Positions 17,555-26,396 of a DNA stretch of 36,482 bases are shown in pieces; the stretch's first letter is position 1; every line of letters begins with the position of its first letter. The position numbers and the translations under genes were made by a program. Source of the DNA: Flavobacteriaceae bacterium (lineage in GTDB: Bacteria; Bacteroidota; Bacteroidia; Flavobacteriales; Flavobacteriaceae); assembly GCA_002862805.1 (NCBI GenBank), contig PKEA01000101.1, positions 1-36,482 on the forward strand, written 5' to 3'. The notes beneath the pieces were generated by a model, which worked only from the letters and a program-made list of their open reading frames with translations, was not told the origin of the DNA and did not search any database.

Positions 17555-19225
17555 TTATAATGTAGCTCTTCCTTCTTTACGTCTCTTTTGAAAAGCCATG
17601 TAAACTAACAAACTGATAAACATAAACAAACCAACTAATAAAAGCCTAGCAAAATTTAAATAGAAAATTTTATCTTGCAACTGTTCAATAATAACAGGAT
17701 CAGTAGCAATAGTTATTTGTTCTTTAATTCCAGAGTGCATTATTGTTTTAATTATAGAACCGTTATCTAAAGCCCATCCATTTCCTGAGAATAAACTAGA
17801 AACATTTCCTGACCAATCATTATCTAAAGGCTTAAATAATGAACCTAAGAAAATAATTATTAACATAACCGGAGTTACATATTTGATTATAAATTTATAA
17901 ATATTTGGAACTTTAATATCAGCACCACTTGTTATTTCTCTCCAACCTTTATCCATTCCAAAAATCCAAGAGAACAAAATTGTTTCTAACATTGCAAAAA
18001 CAACCAAACTAACCGTACCAGCCCAATAATCATACTCATCAAAAACTCCTTCTTGGTAAAATATAACAGTTGGCAAACCTAAAACTAAAATCATTGCTCC
18101 AAAAGACCAAGCTCCTTTATTTTTAGACCAACCAAATTCATCTCTCATAAACCCCATCCATGGCGTACCCATTGCTAATGAAGAAGTAATTCCAGCAAAG
18201 AACAAAAGCCCAAACCAACAAACTCCAGCTACTACAGCTAATGTAGAACCCCATTGTTGAAACAGATAAGGCATTGTTTGAAAAGCCATACCAAAACCAG
18301 CGTTTTGAATAACCCAATCCAGCCCTAAATATCCAGCAGCAATAGGAATTACAATTAAACTACCTAAAACCACTTCTACAAATTCGTTCATAAAACCAGC
18401 AGAAACAGCATTTAAAGCAATATCATCTTTAGATTCAATATAAGCTGCATAACAATGAATAGTTCCCATACCAACTGACAATGTGAAAAAGATTTGACCT
18501 GCTGCGGCCATCCAAACCTTTAAATCAAGAATTGATTCATACTGCGGTGTCCAAAGAAAATTTAAACCATCCCACGCGTTTGCATCTGGAAAAATTTCAG
18601 AAGCTCCAGATGTTCCTAGAGTTAATCCTCGAACTGCTAATATAACTCCAAAAAGAATTAATAAAGGCATCCCAACTTTTGCAACTTTTTCAATCCCTCC
18701 AATACCTTTAGATAGAATAAAAGTATTTAAGACTAAACAAATTACATAAAAAACAACAGCCTCATAAGGAATTCCTGTTGTTGAATGAGCTACATCTACA
18801 TATGAATTAAAAAAACCAGCAACATTTGCTTGACTCATTCCATCAAAAGTTCCTATTAGGGTATGATATACATAAGACATAGTCCATGATTCAATATAAC
18901 AATAATATGCAGCTACTGCAATATTTGTAAAAATACCAAAAACACCAATGTATTTAAGTATTCTTCCTTTAACCATTGAATCTAAAATATAAGGAGTACT
19001 ATGATTTCCAGATCTACCTCCAAATCTACCTGAAGACCACTCTATAAATAATAATGGTATACCCATTACTAAAAAACATACTAAATAAGGAATAATAAAT
19101 GCTCCTCCTCCATTTTGAACTGCTTGCACTGGAAATCTTAAAAAATTTCCAAGACCAACAGCATTTCCTGCCATTGCTAATATAAGACCAACACGTGATC
19201 CCCAAGAATCTGCTTTTGTAGACAT
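17555..19225 (-). CDS. LeuT-like sodium:amino-acid symporter (NSS/SNF family)
   Basis: Sodium-driven importer in the inner membrane, 556 aa, about 12 spans. The first helix, SRVGLILAMAGNAVGLGNFL, is close to LeuT, with Asn21 and Asn27 at the same numbers. Val104, Tyr108, FFTLS (246-250) and GITSS (345-349) form the expected substrate/sodium site; Met253 and Met352 replace LeuT Phe259 and Ile359. Asn280 and Glu284 match LeuT Asn286 and Glu290, the latter explaining chloride independence. Substrate is probably a small neutral or hydrophobic amino acid. A good promoter lies just upstream (19251-19279), and a 53-aa partner follows. Confidence 0.92.
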   Translation of the reverse strand: MSTKADSWGSRVGLILAMAGNAVGLGNFLRFPVQAVQNGGGAFIIPYLVCFLVMGIPLLFIEWSSGRFGGRSGNHSTPYILDSMVKGRILKYIGVFGIFTNIAVAAYYCYIESWTMSYVYHTLIGTFDGMSQANVAGFFNSYVDVAHSTTGIPYEAVVFYVICLVLNTFILSKGIGGIEKVAKVGMPLLILFGVILAVRGLTLGTSGASEIFPDANAWDGLNFLWTPQYESILDLKVWMAAAGQIFFTLSVGMGTIHCYAAYIESKDDIALNAVSAGFMNEFVEVVLGSLIVIPIAAGYLGLDWVIQNAGFGMAFQTMPYLFQQWGSTLAVVAGVCWFGLLFFAGITSSLAMGTPWMGFMRDEFGWSKNKGAWSFGAMILVLGLPTVIFYQEGVFDEYDYWAGTVSLVVFAMLETILFSWIFGMDKGWREITSGADIKVPNIYKFIIKYVTPVMLIIIFLGSLFKPLDNDWSGNVSSLFSGNGWALDNGSIIKTIMHSGIKEQITIATDPVIIEQLQDKIFYLNFARLLLVGLFMFISLLVYMAFQKRRKEGRATL

Positions 19226-19250
19226 ATAATTTTTTTGGTTGATAATTTCT

Positions 19251-19279
19251 CAAAGGTAACAAAACTATCCAAAAAACAA
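19251..19279 (-). promoter_or_regulatory. Promoter of the LeuT-like transporter operon
   Basis: Minus strand TTG (19277-19279), 18 nt, TACCTTTG (19251-19258): exact TTG-N18-TAnnTTTG. It predicts a start about 20 nt before the ATG. A second partial box, TAGTTTTG, overlaps the spacer. Confidence 0.65.
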
Positions 19280-19309
19280 AAAATTTATTAAATCGCTTAA
19301 AAAAATTAA

Positions 19310-19528
19310 TTATAAATCAAAAACTGAACTTCTTTTTGTGTAAATCATATCTTTTAGCTTTAATAAAAAAGCAATTGTTAAATAAAAACCAAATCCTAAA
19401 CCGACAGTAACAAAGGAAATGTAAACAAAAAAAAGTCTTACATTAGAAGCTCGCATTCCTAACCTTTCAGCTAGTCTTGACGCTACAAAAAAACCATGTT
19501 TTTCAAAAAAATGAAGAATTTTATGCAT
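19310..19528 (-). CDS. PspC-domain membrane protein
   Basis: Small membrane protein of 72 aa. It opens with a short helix and then RLAERLGMRASNVRLFFVY, typical of the PspC N-terminal domain, followed by one long hydrophobic segment (about 32-58). PspC in enterobacteria links the phage-shock response to the membrane; here only the core domain is present, with no DNA-binding region visible. It lies 9 nt after the DUF2851 gene and is likely co-transcribed with it. Function in Flavobacteriaceae is not established. Confidence 0.75.
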   Translation of the reverse strand: MHKILHFFEKHGFFVASRLAERLGMRASNVRLFFVYISFVTVGLGFGFYLTIAFLLKLKDMIYTKRSSVFDL

Positions 19529-19537
19529 TTTAATTGT

Positions 19538-20803
19538 TTATTTAAGCAAAGATAATCCAATATCACAATTTAAGCATTTTTTAGGATTACAATATTCATT
19601 TTTTAAATGAATTAATGTTTGAGAATCAAATGCAGAATTGGATTTTAATTTATGATAATTAAATTTATCAATAATAGTATTTTTCTCGGAAGGAATTTCA
19701 ATTAATAGATCAATTAAATCATCAATAATAATCTCACCTCTTTGTTTCACGAACAAAAACCTAATAGGTAACACCGCATTGACAACAAGTAAGTTAACAA
19801 ATGACTTTGACAACTTTTTATTTTTGAACCTACTTTCTTTATCAAAAACATAATGTGTTTTCCAATATTCTGAAACTTCTGAATTAAACAACTTGTAAAA
19901 ATCATTTAGATTATTCAGATCAATTACTTTAGAAAATAAATTAGTATTTAAATGGTACAAAACAGCTAATTGAGACAATCTAATTGTAGGAAAATTATCA
20001 GGTCTTAATTTAAAAAAATGAAGATTTACAAAACCGTCATTAGTAAGTTTATATTTTATTTGTAAATACTTCCATCGTTCTTTTAAATTTTGATAATAAA
20101 CATCTTCATTTTCATCATTCAACAAATTAGCGAAACCAAACAATAGCGCTTCTAAACTTAATAAATTAGTCTGTTCCTTTCTAATTATTGCAAAAGGAAT
20201 GCTTTTTGCAATTTTAAAAAAAGATTCTCCATTTACATTTAATCCAAAATATTTTGCCAAAAAAACAAAAAAAGTTGCTTCCCAATCATTCTCGTTTTCA
20301 TTTAAAAAAGTCTGAATTGATTCTGTTTTTATTTCTAAACGCTCTAAAAACAAACGTTCTTTCCATTTTTTTAGCGTAAATGAATCGACATTATGAATGT
20401 CGTTTTCACAGTTAATCCAAGTTTTACTTTTAAATAAATAGTTGTGTTTTTCTAATTCGACATTAGACACATATTTTTTTAGCTCTAAAACAGGAATATT
20501 AGTGTTGTTTTTACGAAAAACGTCGACATCGTGTTCCCAAACGACATGCAAAATGACATTATCATAATTAATATCTACTTCATGATGATGCACATACCAA
20601 TCTGAAGATTTAAGATGGATTTCTACATTTCCGGCCCATTTTTGGTTGGCAATGATAAGTTGTGCATTAAAAAAATCTGGTCCTTGTTCTTTTAAATAAG
20701 CACCTGAATTAAGTATTACAACTTCTTCACCACAAACGGTTTGTAAATTTGAAATGTCAAATTTCTTATTTTTCCATAAATAATGTAAAAAATCTTCCTT
20801 CAT
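19538..20803 (-). CDS. DUF2851 family protein
   Basis: Protein of unknown function, 421 aa from the ATG at 20803. An in-frame upstream ATG at 20818 would add MFQYF; the shorter start MKEDFLHYLWKNKKF matches how I remember DUF2851 proteins beginning. N-terminal blocks LNSGAYLKEQGPDFFNAQL, WAGNVEIHLKSSDWYVHHH and VILHVVWEHD are rich in acidic and histidine residues and look enzyme-like, perhaps nuclease-like, but that is a guess. The C-terminus has CNPKKCLNCDIG, a possible metal-binding cysteine cluster. No signal peptide. Paired with the PspC gene. Confidence 0.8.
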   Translation of the reverse strand: MKEDFLHYLWKNKKFDISNLQTVCGEEVVILNSGAYLKEQGPDFFNAQLIIANQKWAGNVEIHLKSSDWYVHHHEVDINYDNVILHVVWEHDVDVFRKNNTNIPVLELKKYVSNVELEKHNYLFKSKTWINCENDIHNVDSFTLKKWKERLFLERLEIKTESIQTFLNENENDWEATFFVFLAKYFGLNVNGESFFKIAKSIPFAIIRKEQTNLLSLEALLFGFANLLNDENEDVYYQNLKERWKYLQIKYKLTNDGFVNLHFFKLRPDNFPTIRLSQLAVLYHLNTNLFSKVIDLNNLNDFYKLFNSEVSEYWKTHYVFDKESRFKNKKLSKSFVNLLVVNAVLPIRFLFVKQRGEIIIDDLIDLLIEIPSEKNTIIDKFNYHKLKSNSAFDSQTLIHLKNEYCNPKKCLNCDIGLSLLK

Positions 20804-20822
20804 AAAATATTGAAACAATTAT

Positions 20823-20830
20823 CAAATATA
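20823..20830 (-). promoter_or_regulatory. -7 box upstream of DUF2851 gene
   Basis: TATATTTG on the minus strand, about 20 nt before the 20803 start. The -33 zone falls inside the U-run/stem of the cbs terminator and has no TTG at the right distance. Confidence 0.4.
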
Positions 20831-20841
20831 AATATTATTCC

Positions 20842-20871
20842 AAAAAAAATACCACGCATAAACGTGGTATT
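20842..20871 (-). terminator. Intrinsic terminator of the CBS-domain PLP enzyme gene
   Basis: Nine pairs (20848-20856 with 20863-20871), 6-nt loop, followed by eight U in leftward RNA (20842-20849). Confidence 0.85.
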
Positions 20872-20892
20872 GATTAAATTATTTAAAACTAA

Positions 20893-22254
20893 TTATTTGA
20901 TAGCTCCTATGATGTCGTATTTTGTAATAATATGGTGTTTATTATCTCCTAAATCGATCAAAACCGCTTGATTTTCTTTATTTATTAATTTAGAAACTTC
21001 TTCAATACTAGTTCCTTTTTTAATAATTGGATAAGGTTTTCCCATAACCTCTTTTATAGGTTTATCACCAATATTATTATCGTTTAAATAACTTTCAAAC
21101 AAATCAGATTCGTCAATAGAACCTACAAAACCATTAACATCAATTACCGGAATTTGAGAAATTTTATATTTTCTCATTCTTTCGATTGCATGAGAAACCA
21201 ATTCTTCTGTACGAACAATTACTAAAGGTTTTTCAATATGTCCTTTAATTAAATCTTCTGCTTTTATAATTTCATCTTCCAAGAAACCTCTTTCGCGCAT
21301 CCAATCATCGTTAAACATTTTACCTACATATCTACTTCCACTGTCATGAAATAAAACCACAACAACATCATTAGGTTTAAAATGCTCTTTTAATTGCAAA
21401 AGACCTTTTACCGCAGAACCAGCTGAATTTCCAACAAAAATCCCTTCTTCTAAAGCGATTTTACGCGTATAAACGGCTGCATCTTTATCGGTTACTTTTG
21501 TAAAGCCATCAATAAGAGAAAAATCTACATTTTTAGGTAAAATATCTTCGCCAATTCCTTCTGTGATGTATGAATAAATTTCGTTTTCATCGAAAATACC
21601 TGTTTCGTGGTATTTTTTAAAAACAGAACCATATGTATCAATTCCCCAAATTTTAATATTTGGATTTTTTTCTTTTAAGTATTTACCAACTCCAGAAATA
21701 GTTCCACCAGTTCCTACACCAACAACAAAATGTGTAATTTTACCTTCGGTTTGTTCCCAAATTTCTGGTCCGGTTTGTTCATAATGTGCAACTGCATTTG
21801 AAGGATTATCGTATTGATTTACATACCAAGAATTCTCAGTTTCTTCAGCTAAACGCTTTGATACAGAATAATAAGAACGAGGATCTGTTGGCTCAACATC
21901 AGTAGGACAAACAACAACTTTAGCACCAACAGCTCTAAGGATATCCATTTTTTCTTTAGATTGTTTATCTGAAATTACAAAAATACATTTGTAACCTTTT
22001 ACAATTGCTGCTAAAGCTAAGCCCATTCCTGTATTTCCAGAAGTTCCTTCAATAATTGTTCCTCCTGGTTTTAAAAGACCATTGGCTTCAGCATCTTCAA
22101 TCATTTTAACCGCCATTCTATCCTTTACAGAATTTCCTGGGTTAAAAGTTTCTACTTTTGCTAATACCAAAGCATCCACTTCTTGTGTTATTTTATTTAA
22201 TTTTACTAATGGTGTGTTACCAATAGTTTCTAATATATTTTTTGCGTATTTCAT
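20893..22254 (-). CDS. Cystathionine beta-synthase-like PLP enzyme with CBS domain pair
   Basis: Pyridoxal-phosphate enzyme of the cysteine synthase/cystathionine beta-synthase family; 453 aa. The PLP lysine is Lys44 (NPGNSVKDRMAV); GTSGNTGMGLAL (70-81) and the phosphate-binding VGVGTGGTISG loop are intact. A C-terminal pair of CBS domains (about 335-453: VRTEELVSHAIERMRKYKIS; IEEVSKLINKENQAVLID) favours cystathionine beta-synthase over O-acetylserine sulfhydrylase and suggests control by an adenosyl ligand. It has its own promoter and terminator, so it is a single-gene unit. The exact sulfur substrate is not settled. Confidence 0.87.
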   Translation of the reverse strand: MKYAKNILETIGNTPLVKLNKITQEVDALVLAKVETFNPGNSVKDRMAVKMIEDAEANGLLKPGGTIIEGTSGNTGMGLALAAIVKGYKCIFVISDKQSKEKMDILRAVGAKVVVCPTDVEPTDPRSYYSVSKRLAEETENSWYVNQYDNPSNAVAHYEQTGPEIWEQTEGKITHFVVGVGTGGTISGVGKYLKEKNPNIKIWGIDTYGSVFKKYHETGIFDENEIYSYITEGIGEDILPKNVDFSLIDGFTKVTDKDAAVYTRKIALEEGIFVGNSAGSAVKGLLQLKEHFKPNDVVVVLFHDSGSRYVGKMFNDDWMRERGFLEDEIIKAEDLIKGHIEKPLVIVRTEELVSHAIERMRKYKISQIPVIDVNGFVGSIDESDLFESYLNDNNIGDKPIKEVMGKPYPIIKKGTSIEEVSKLINKENQAVLIDLGDNKHHIITKYDIIGAIK

Positions 22255-22273
22255 TCAATTTTTAAATTAATTC

Positions 22274-22288
22274 ATCAGTAAAACTGAT
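22274..22288 (-). other. Small hairpin at the 5' end of the CBS-enzyme leader
   Basis: ATCAGT and ACTGAT are perfect complements around a 3-nt loop. With the predicted start near 22293, it would fold at the extreme 5' end of the mRNA, where such hairpins stabilise transcripts. Confidence 0.35.
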
Positions 22289-22298
22289 TATTGGTTTG

Positions 22299-22329
22299 CA
22301 AAGGTATTTTATAAATTAATGGTTTCCAA
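22299..22329 (-). promoter_or_regulatory. Promoter of the CBS-domain PLP enzyme gene
   Basis: Minus strand TTG (22327-22329), 20 nt, TACCTTTG (22299-22306). Confidence 0.6.
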
Positions 22330-22351
22330 ATCGTCCAATAAATTACTAACT

Positions 22352-22440
22352 AACCCTGATAGAGCGATTAGCTTGCGAAGCATGAGCAACTAAAAGCGAA
22401 AGCAGGAATATGGTTTTATAAAAAAGCCTTAAAGTTTCGT
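22352..22440 (+). repeat. Structured dispersed element, copy 1 (Flavo-1-like)
   Basis: The element begins AACCCTGATAG, has nested inverted repeats (CCTG/CAGG outside; TTAG/CTAA; GCTTGC with GAA loop and GCATGAGC inside), then GCAGGAAT, and ends AAAAAAGCCTTAAAGTTT. A second copy at 32651-32768 shares CCCTGA-AG, GCAGGAAT and AAAAAAGCCT(T)AAAGTTT at similar spacing. The pattern resembles the Flavo-1 RNA motif as I remember it. It lies between the PLP enzyme gene and the porin gene, antisense to both. Confidence 0.5.
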
Positions 22441-22442
22441 TT

Positions 22443-24389
22443 CTATTGAAAGAAATTCCAGACTATTCCAAAACGAACTAGAAAATCACGGTAAGGATAA
22501 TTAGGCGAAGAATAAAAGTTATAACCTGTCCATGCGGAATTAAAATGTTCTGCTTTTAAAAATAAACGAGCTTGTTTAACTTTTGCATTGATAAAGAAAT
22601 CTATCATTGGAAAATTTCCAATTTTAGTTTCATTTTGTACATAAAACTCACCTAATAATGGATTGTAATCGTTTGCGTAATATTTTGAAAAATACTGAAA
22701 TGTAAACCCTGTTTGAATTTGCATTGCATTTTTAAACACATAATCTGTGTAGTATAATGTGTTTCTAGTTACTATTTGAGGTACATTTATAATGTCATTA
22801 GATTGATCTACATTTTGATATAAAACCGTATTATCTAATGCAAAACGACCTAATTTAAATTCTTTACTTGCTTTAACAGATGTATAATTAATTGTATTAG
22901 CATACTGAAAAGGTTTAACTGTAAGCTGAGTAATATCGTTAGTAACATTATCAAAATATAAATAATCGTTTAAAACAGCATATTGAACCTCTAAATTAAT
23001 CCATTTACTTTTAAAAATTGCATCAAATTGATTGCGCTTTTCATTTTTGAAGCTATTAGACCAATTGTAATCAATGTAATCACTTTGGTAAAGTGTATAG
23101 TTCAAACTTGGTAAAGAGTTCTTCTTTGTGTATTTAAATTCGATTGAAGCAATGCTATCTAGTTTGTATTTTCCAAACAATTCAATATTTGAGATATTTT
23201 GATTTGAAATTGAATTTTTTATACTGGTACCAAAATTTATTCCTTTATAATTAAAAGCATAATCAACACCTAAGCTGTGAATTTTATCATTGATAGCATT
23301 TGGCACTTCAATATTTCCAAAATTATCATAAACAACACTATTGTAATAATAATTATAGGTATTAGTGTCAATATAAGCAGAAATTTTACCTAACTTTTTA
23401 GAATCTAAATCAACACCTATTTTATTATATAGTTGATTGAAACGAGTTTTATTACTAATTGAAGAAGAATAAGCGTCGCCAAATCTTGAACTTACAGTAG
23501 GTTGAGTATATTCAAAAAATTTATATTCCTGATTAAACTGATGAAAAACGTTTAATGAAAATGCATCATTAGATTTAATTTTATAGTTGTGATCTATAAA
23601 AAAACGATTTCCTTTTAAAAAAGAAGTAGCATCTTTAAAATAAACGTCTAAACGATCTCTTTGATTATAAGGAGATTCACTAGATTCAAAAAGAGAAACA
23701 TCAATAATTCCTCCATTTTCTTGATTTGAAATATCTTGGCCTGTGAAATGCGCATTTAAAAAGTATTTTTTGTTTGGACTAGAATAACTACTTGTAAATC
23801 TAAAATTACCAGAACTGACTAAGTTATTAATATATTTTCCATTTGAACGCAAACCTCTATAAGCGATAGAAAAATTAAGATTTGGTTTTGTATTAATGGT
23901 TAAAAAAGCGTCTACTGACTGACCTTGTTCCATAACAGTTTTAAAATACAAATCAGTTAATGGTGTGGGTACATTATAATATTTAATATCGGAAACCTCT
24001 AAATAATTAAAATGCTTTCCTTTAAATCCAAAATTTGGTGTAATAGAATTTTCATTTAAAGAAAAATGAAGGGTATTGTATTGCTGGCCTTCATTTGAAA
24101 ATGGCATTAATCCAAAGATATCTTTACGAAGTAAATTATATTTATATTCTTTTTGAATTGACAAAGTGGTATCTATATAAGTAGTATCCTTTTTAATAGT
24201 ATATATTTTATACAAATTAAAAGGAGCTTTAGCACTTAAACCAGTAATTATTTCTTGACCTTTAAATAACCTTACAGTATCATTAACAGTGTTCTCTTGA
24301 AGTGCATTTGCCTCCAAAGCATTTTTTTTCTCTTGAGAAAATAAACTTAAAGAAATAAAAGTAAAAAAAAGTAAAAAAAAATTTCTCAT
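22443..24389 (-). CDS. Putative outer-membrane porin, Porin_10-like
   Basis: Predicted beta-barrel of the outer membrane, 648 aa. A signal peptide (about 1-18, FFLLFFTFISLSLFS then Q) starts the protein. The rest is rich in alternating aromatic/polar strands with many Asn and Tyr, and it ends in VWNFFQ, close to the C-terminal aromatic signature of barrels. The pattern FGLMPFSNEGQQYNTLHFSL and YRGLRSNGKYINNL fits the Bacteroidota putative porin family. Substrate unknown. It begins 43 nt beyond the terminator of the SusCD operon, with its own -7 box. Confidence 0.8.
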   Translation of the reverse strand: MRNFFLLFFTFISLSLFSQEKKNALEANALQENTVNDTVRLFKGQEIITGLSAKAPFNLYKIYTIKKDTTYIDTTLSIQKEYKYNLLRKDIFGLMPFSNEGQQYNTLHFSLNENSITPNFGFKGKHFNYLEVSDIKYYNVPTPLTDLYFKTVMEQGQSVDAFLTINTKPNLNFSIAYRGLRSNGKYINNLVSSGNFRFTSSYSSPNKKYFLNAHFTGQDISNQENGGIIDVSLFESSESPYNQRDRLDVYFKDATSFLKGNRFFIDHNYKIKSNDAFSLNVFHQFNQEYKFFEYTQPTVSSRFGDAYSSSISNKTRFNQLYNKIGVDLDSKKLGKISAYIDTNTYNYYYNSVVYDNFGNIEVPNAINDKIHSLGVDYAFNYKGINFGTSIKNSISNQNISNIELFGKYKLDSIASIEFKYTKKNSLPSLNYTLYQSDYIDYNWSNSFKNEKRNQFDAIFKSKWINLEVQYAVLNDYLYFDNVTNDITQLTVKPFQYANTINYTSVKASKEFKLGRFALDNTVLYQNVDQSNDIINVPQIVTRNTLYYTDYVFKNAMQIQTGFTFQYFSKYYANDYNPLLGEFYVQNETKIGNFPMIDFFINAKVKQARLFLKAEHFNSAWTGYNFYSSPNYPYRDFLVRFGIVWNFFQ

Positions 24390-24406
24390 TACAAACCAAA
24401 TATTGG

Positions 24407-24414
24407 CAAATGTA
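24407..24414 (-). promoter_or_regulatory. -7 box of the putative porin gene
   Basis: TACATTTG on the minus strand, 18 nt before the ATG, predicting a leader of roughly 12 nt. The -33 zone is the T-run of the preceding terminator (TTT instead of TTG). Confidence 0.45.
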
Positions 24415-24431
24415 ATGAGAAATTTAGGAAT

Positions 24432-24458
24432 AAAAAAAGCCTCAGCAAGCTGAGGCTT
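24432..24458 (-). terminator. Intrinsic terminator of the SusCD operon
   Basis: AAGCCTCAG/CTGAGGCTT stem with a 4-nt loop, followed by seven U in leftward RNA. Confidence 0.88.
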
Positions 24459-24468
24459 AAATTATGTA

Positions 24469-25482
24469 TTAAAATCTACTTGGTCTAGAAGTTCTAGATT
24501 TAGAAGGATTTACATAACTACGTGAAGCCATTCTTCCTGAAGCTTGGTAATTTCCATTCTTTGAGAATGTATAAATACCATTTTCAACAGTTAAGGTAGC
24601 AACATAAATGTTAATTGTATCATAATTTGGAGTGTTTCCAAAATCTGAATCAATAACATCAGCAGCATCTTGTACAAATGAACCAGCGAATGGTGAATTA
24701 GCACGAGAATAAGAAACTGTCATAGGAATATCGAATGCAGGAGTAATTCCAGCAGAAGCTAAAGTAGCATCATCATAAACATTGAACACAATAGTATATT
24801 CACCATCTACAAGACCATCAGCAGCAACTTCAGAAATACTTAACGTCATAGTTTCAGGGCAATCCCCAGTAGCTGCAGTCCAAACTTGACTTTCAGCTTG
24901 GTCACCATTACTGTCTAAAAGAAGTACATCAACGTCATATCCGATATCACATAAAGTGAATGGGTAACCTGGGATAGTTCTATCCCATGCAAAAGTAACA
25001 TCTAAATCACCATAATCAGTAATCTCAAAAGTAACAGTAGTATCTGCTAAATCAATATTAGCATCATACATACTTCCAATTTTTAAAGTAAAAGTCTCCA
25101 TAGATTCTACTTCAGAGTCACCTAAGATAGTAATAGTCCCTTCTCCTGAAAGTGACCATGCAGGAATAACTACTTCATGATCATATTCAAAATCTTCATC
25201 TTCAGTTGCTGTTCCTGAAACAAAAGAAACACGAACATGCACATCTACAGGTTGAACTTCCTGCAATGTAACTGCATATGTCAACGTCTTATCAAAACCA
25301 CCTTCATTAACGTAGTTAATTGAATTCATGGTCACATGTTGAGAAACCGGAACTACAACAGCAGCTCCATCATTAACTTCAATTACTGAATCACCAGTAG
25401 CATCATCTGTACTACAAGAAGTTACAGATAAACTAGCAACTAACAATGATAAGAACAAATAATTTAATTTTATTTTTTTCAT
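24469..25482 (-). CDS. Surface lipoprotein with Calx-beta-like domain
   Basis: Lipoprotein of 337 aa. The signal ends in VTSC (lipid Cys23), followed by acidic residues as in surface-exposed Bacteroidota lipoproteins. Residues about 55-150 look like a Calx-beta fold (LTYAVTLQEVQPVDVHVRVS, GTATEDEDFEYD, VESMETFTLKIG). A second all-beta region with paired cysteines (TLCDIGYDVDV; GDCPETMTL) follows. The last ~20 residues are Arg/Ser-rich (SRSYVNPSKSRTSRPSRF), unlike the acidic body. It is the last gene of the SusCD operon, in the SusE/F position, so a ligand-binding or assembly role is likely. Confidence 0.75.
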   Translation of the reverse strand: MKKIKLNYLFLSLLVASLSVTSCSTDDATGDSVIEVNDGAAVVVPVSQHVTMNSINYVNEGGFDKTLTYAVTLQEVQPVDVHVRVSFVSGTATEDEDFEYDHEVVIPAWSLSGEGTITILGDSEVESMETFTLKIGSMYDANIDLADTTVTFEITDYGDLDVTFAWDRTIPGYPFTLCDIGYDVDVLLLDSNGDQAESQVWTAATGDCPETMTLSISEVAADGLVDGEYTIVFNVYDDATLASAGITPAFDIPMTVSYSRANSPFAGSFVQDAADVIDSDFGNTPNYDTINIYVATLTVENGIYTFSKNGNYQASGRMASRSYVNPSKSRTSRPSRF

Positions 25483-25500
25483 ATTTAATGATATTTAAAA

Positions 25501-25535
25501 TAAACTCAGCAAATAAAACACAAATGCTGAGTTTA
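25501..25535 (-). other. Intra-operon hairpin between the two lipoprotein genes
   Basis: Plus-strand 25501-25511 pairs perfectly with 25525-25535 (11 bp, 13-nt loop). In leftward RNA it is followed by UUUU-containing sequence. It could attenuate transcription of the Calx-beta lipoprotein gene or protect the upstream mRNA. Confidence 0.5.
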
Positions 25536-25543
25536 AATATTAT

Positions 25544-26377
25544 TTAGTTAGGGTAAATAGTCCAAGATCTATCAACGTACCAAGAAACTCCAGCAACGTT
25601 AACACCTGTAAAAGTAATACTTCCATCAGTATTAACAACACCATGAGGCATTGGTGAAGATGTACCTGAAATAGCATTTCCACTTTGATATTGCCAGTCA
25701 GTAATTGTTAAATCACCACAAACATCACTAAATTCCCACCAGTATGCATTTGTAAAAGTAGGAAAATAGTCTACATAATACAAACCACCACCTAAAGCTG
25801 AAACAACAATTGGCTGAGGTCCAGTAGTATAATTAATAACGTAGTTACCAGCTAAGAACGAACCACAAGAAACAGTTACCTTAGTAGTTTTAGCATTTGT
25901 ATGAGCTGTAGTACCATCAGTTAAATTTGCAACATAAGTAAGTATCCAATAATCACCAATAGTTAAAGTAGAATCATCACTAGATAAAGCAGTACCATTT
26001 AAAGTTAAACCTGCTATTAAGTCAGCATAAGTAAATCCAACTTGGTAAGATTCATGTTGATCAACAACAGGAAAAGAAAACGAAGTTAAAACGGCACTTT
26101 CAGAGCTTGAAACCACTCCAGTTGCAGCATCAGTATGGTAAAACTTTTTATAAACATCAACAGATTCTACCATATCTCTTCCTTGAAAAACAGAAAGATC
26201 AGCAGTATATACATCAGAAGCAGGAGCTCCTTGTATATAAGCAATTGCATTTGTCTCAACATTTAAAAGACCACCGGTAGTATTACTACCCGTTAATGTA
26301 TCGTTATCATCATCTGTACAAGAAACAAATCCAAGTACAAAAAGGAAAGCGAAAGATAAATTTAATACTTTTTTCAT
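25544..26377 (-). CDS. Lipoprotein of unknown function in SusCD operon
   Basis: 277 aa. The signal peptide ends GFVSC (lipid Cys20), then DDDND, a surface-export type tail. The mature part is beta-rich with no recognised catalytic motif. Two later cysteines (VSCGSF, SDVCGD) and an aromatic-rich stretch (FTNAYWWEF, DWQYQSG, SWYVDRSW) near the C-terminus could form a ligand surface. It lies 19 nt after susD and 61 nt before the Calx-beta lipoprotein gene. By position it is a SusE/F-like binding lipoprotein, but I do not recognise the family. Confidence 0.75.
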   Translation of the reverse strand: MKKVLNLSFAFLFVLGFVSCTDDDNDTLTGSNTTGGLLNVETNAIAYIQGAPASDVYTADLSVFQGRDMVESVDVYKKFYHTDAATGVVSSSESAVLTSFSFPVVDQHESYQVGFTYADLIAGLTLNGTALSSDDSTLTIGDYWILTYVANLTDGTTAHTNAKTTKVTVSCGSFLAGNYVINYTTGPQPIVVSALGGGLYYVDYFPTFTNAYWWEFSDVCGDLTITDWQYQSGNAISGTSSPMPHGVVNTDGSITFTGVNVAGVSWYVDRSWTIYPN

Positions 26378-26396
26378 AATTTTTATTTTTTTAAAA

